Of a stretch of 6,074 bases of DNA, positions 5,853 through 6,074 are shown piece by piece. A model generated the notes under the pieces. The model was not told the DNA's origin. It saw nothing but the letters and a program-made list of their open reading frames with translations, and searched no databases. Numbering within the stretch: position 1 is the stretch's first letter; every line of letters begins with the position of its first letter. The DNA comes from JBQTIM01 sp052388135 (GTDB taxonomy: Bacteria; Elusimicrobiota; Elusimicrobia; FEN-1173). Position numbers and translations under genes: made by a program. The stretch is from assembly GCA_052388135.1 (NCBI GenBank), contig JBQTIM010000088.1, positions 1 through 6,074 of the forward strand, written 5' to 3'.

Positions 5853-5863
5853 GGGAGATTTCC

Positions 5864-6074
5864 ATGGCAGCCATTGATCCCGATTTCAAAACCAACCGGC
5901 AGAAGGTGGGCGACCACGCCGGCCACGCCGTCTGGGGCCCCGAGGAAAAGCCGGCCAAGCTGGGCATTCACGGAACCGAAGTCGCCGTGGACTTCGACCT
6001 CTGCATCGCCGACGGAGCCTGCCTGGACGCCTGCCCGGAGAACGTTTTCGAGTGGCTCGACACGCCCGGACACG
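5864..6074 (+). CDS. Zinc-containing 7Fe-type ferredoxin, N-terminal part (cut by window end)
   Basis: The visible 70 codons match the zinc-containing ferredoxin of Sulfolobus and relatives, a soluble low-potential electron carrier for enzymes such as 2-oxoacid:ferredoxin oxidoreductases. An N-terminal extension (1-36) carries the spaced histidines His18, His21 and His36, corresponding to the three zinc-ligand histidines of the archaeal protein. Then comes VDFDLCIADGACLDACP: Cys47, Cys53 and Cys57 with Asp50 where the second cysteine of a 4Fe-4S motif would be, which predicts a 3Fe-4S cluster I. The stretch NVFEWLDTPGH (60-70) also matches the family. The fourth zinc ligand, an aspartate, and the four cysteines of cluster II lie beyond the window. 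The ATG is preceded by AGGGAG with 6 nt spacing and by a strong promoter with an operator. The family is clear; partners are unknown. Confidence 0.93.
   Translation, partial: MAAIDPDFKTNRQKVGDHAGHAVWGPEEKPAKLGIHGTEVAVDFDLCIADGACLDACPENVFEWLDTPGH

Larger units (their letters stand above)
5723..5863. promoter_or_regulatory. Divergent intergenic control region
   Basis: These 141 bp separate the ABC operon (leftward) from the ferredoxin gene (rightward). They are clearly more AT-rich than the genes on either side. The leftward promoter occupies 5730-5759 and the rightward promoter 5792-5820, with only about 32 bp between the two -35 boxes, so polymerases or regulators could interfere. A perfect palindrome lies downstream of the rightward promoter. 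It is about 109 bp upstream of the ABC start, so it more likely controls the ferredoxin alone. Confidence 0.75.

Noticed and set aside
5719..5967. 82-codon minus-strand open frame across the intergenic region
   Set aside because: It crosses both promoters and the ferredoxin coding start, and has no family similarity.
5846..6073. 75-codon minus-strand frame at the right edge
   Set aside because: It is antisense to the clearly identified ferredoxin.

Overview
The window is GC-rich bacterial DNA holding five complete or near-complete genes on the minus strand and the start of one gene on the plus strand. GC is high by eye and third codon positions are strongly G/C. The gene set (GldA/F/G-type ABC exporter, DUF4340 protein, rhodanese-less ThiI, zinc-containing 7Fe-type ferredoxin) does not fix a phylum. 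I lean to a GC-rich uncultured or anaerobe-related bacterial lineage (for example Elusimicrobiota, Acidobacteriota or a former deltaproteobacterial group), with low confidence. No mobile element, CRISPR array, tRNA or rRNA is visible.

Layout. Bases 1-236: no confidently identified gene. This stretch is rich in short palindromes and stem-loops, with weak edge-running open frames. Bases 237-1433 (minus): thiI, tRNA 4-thiouridine synthetase of the short, rhodanese-lacking type. Bases 1478-2410 (minus): membrane-anchored DUF4340 protein. Bases 2403-3992 (minus): GldG-like auxiliary protein with one transmembrane helix at each end. Bases 4077-4793 (minus): six-helix ABC-2 type permease (GldF-like). 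Bases 4790-5722 (minus): ABC ATPase (GldA-like). Bases 5723-5863: divergent control region. Bases 5864-6074 (plus, cut by the window end): zinc-containing ferredoxin of the type first described in Sulfolobus.

The four genes from 5722 down to 1478 form one tightly packed operon: 4-nt ATGA overlap, 84-nt gap holding a possible coupling mini-ORF, then an 8-nt overlap with a GTG start. They should build one membrane complex: the ATPase energises the permease, and the GldG-like and DUF4340 proteins supply extracytoplasmic domains. Its substrate is unknown outside gliding Bacteroidetes. thiI lies downstream of a GC-rich stem-loop and seems to have its own -10 element, so it is probably a separate unit.

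The most interesting signals are regulatory. Both the ABC operon and thiI have a TANNNT -10 hexamer exactly 7 nt before the ATG and no Shine-Dalgarno sequence, which predicts leaderless mRNAs. The internal operon genes and the ferredoxin do have Shine-Dalgarno sequences. The ferredoxin has a strong extended -10 promoter followed by a perfect 8+8 palindrome with the GTGA-N6-TCAC geometry of CRP/FNR or Rex sites. A third copy of the half-site lies one helical turn further on and abuts the ribosome-binding site.
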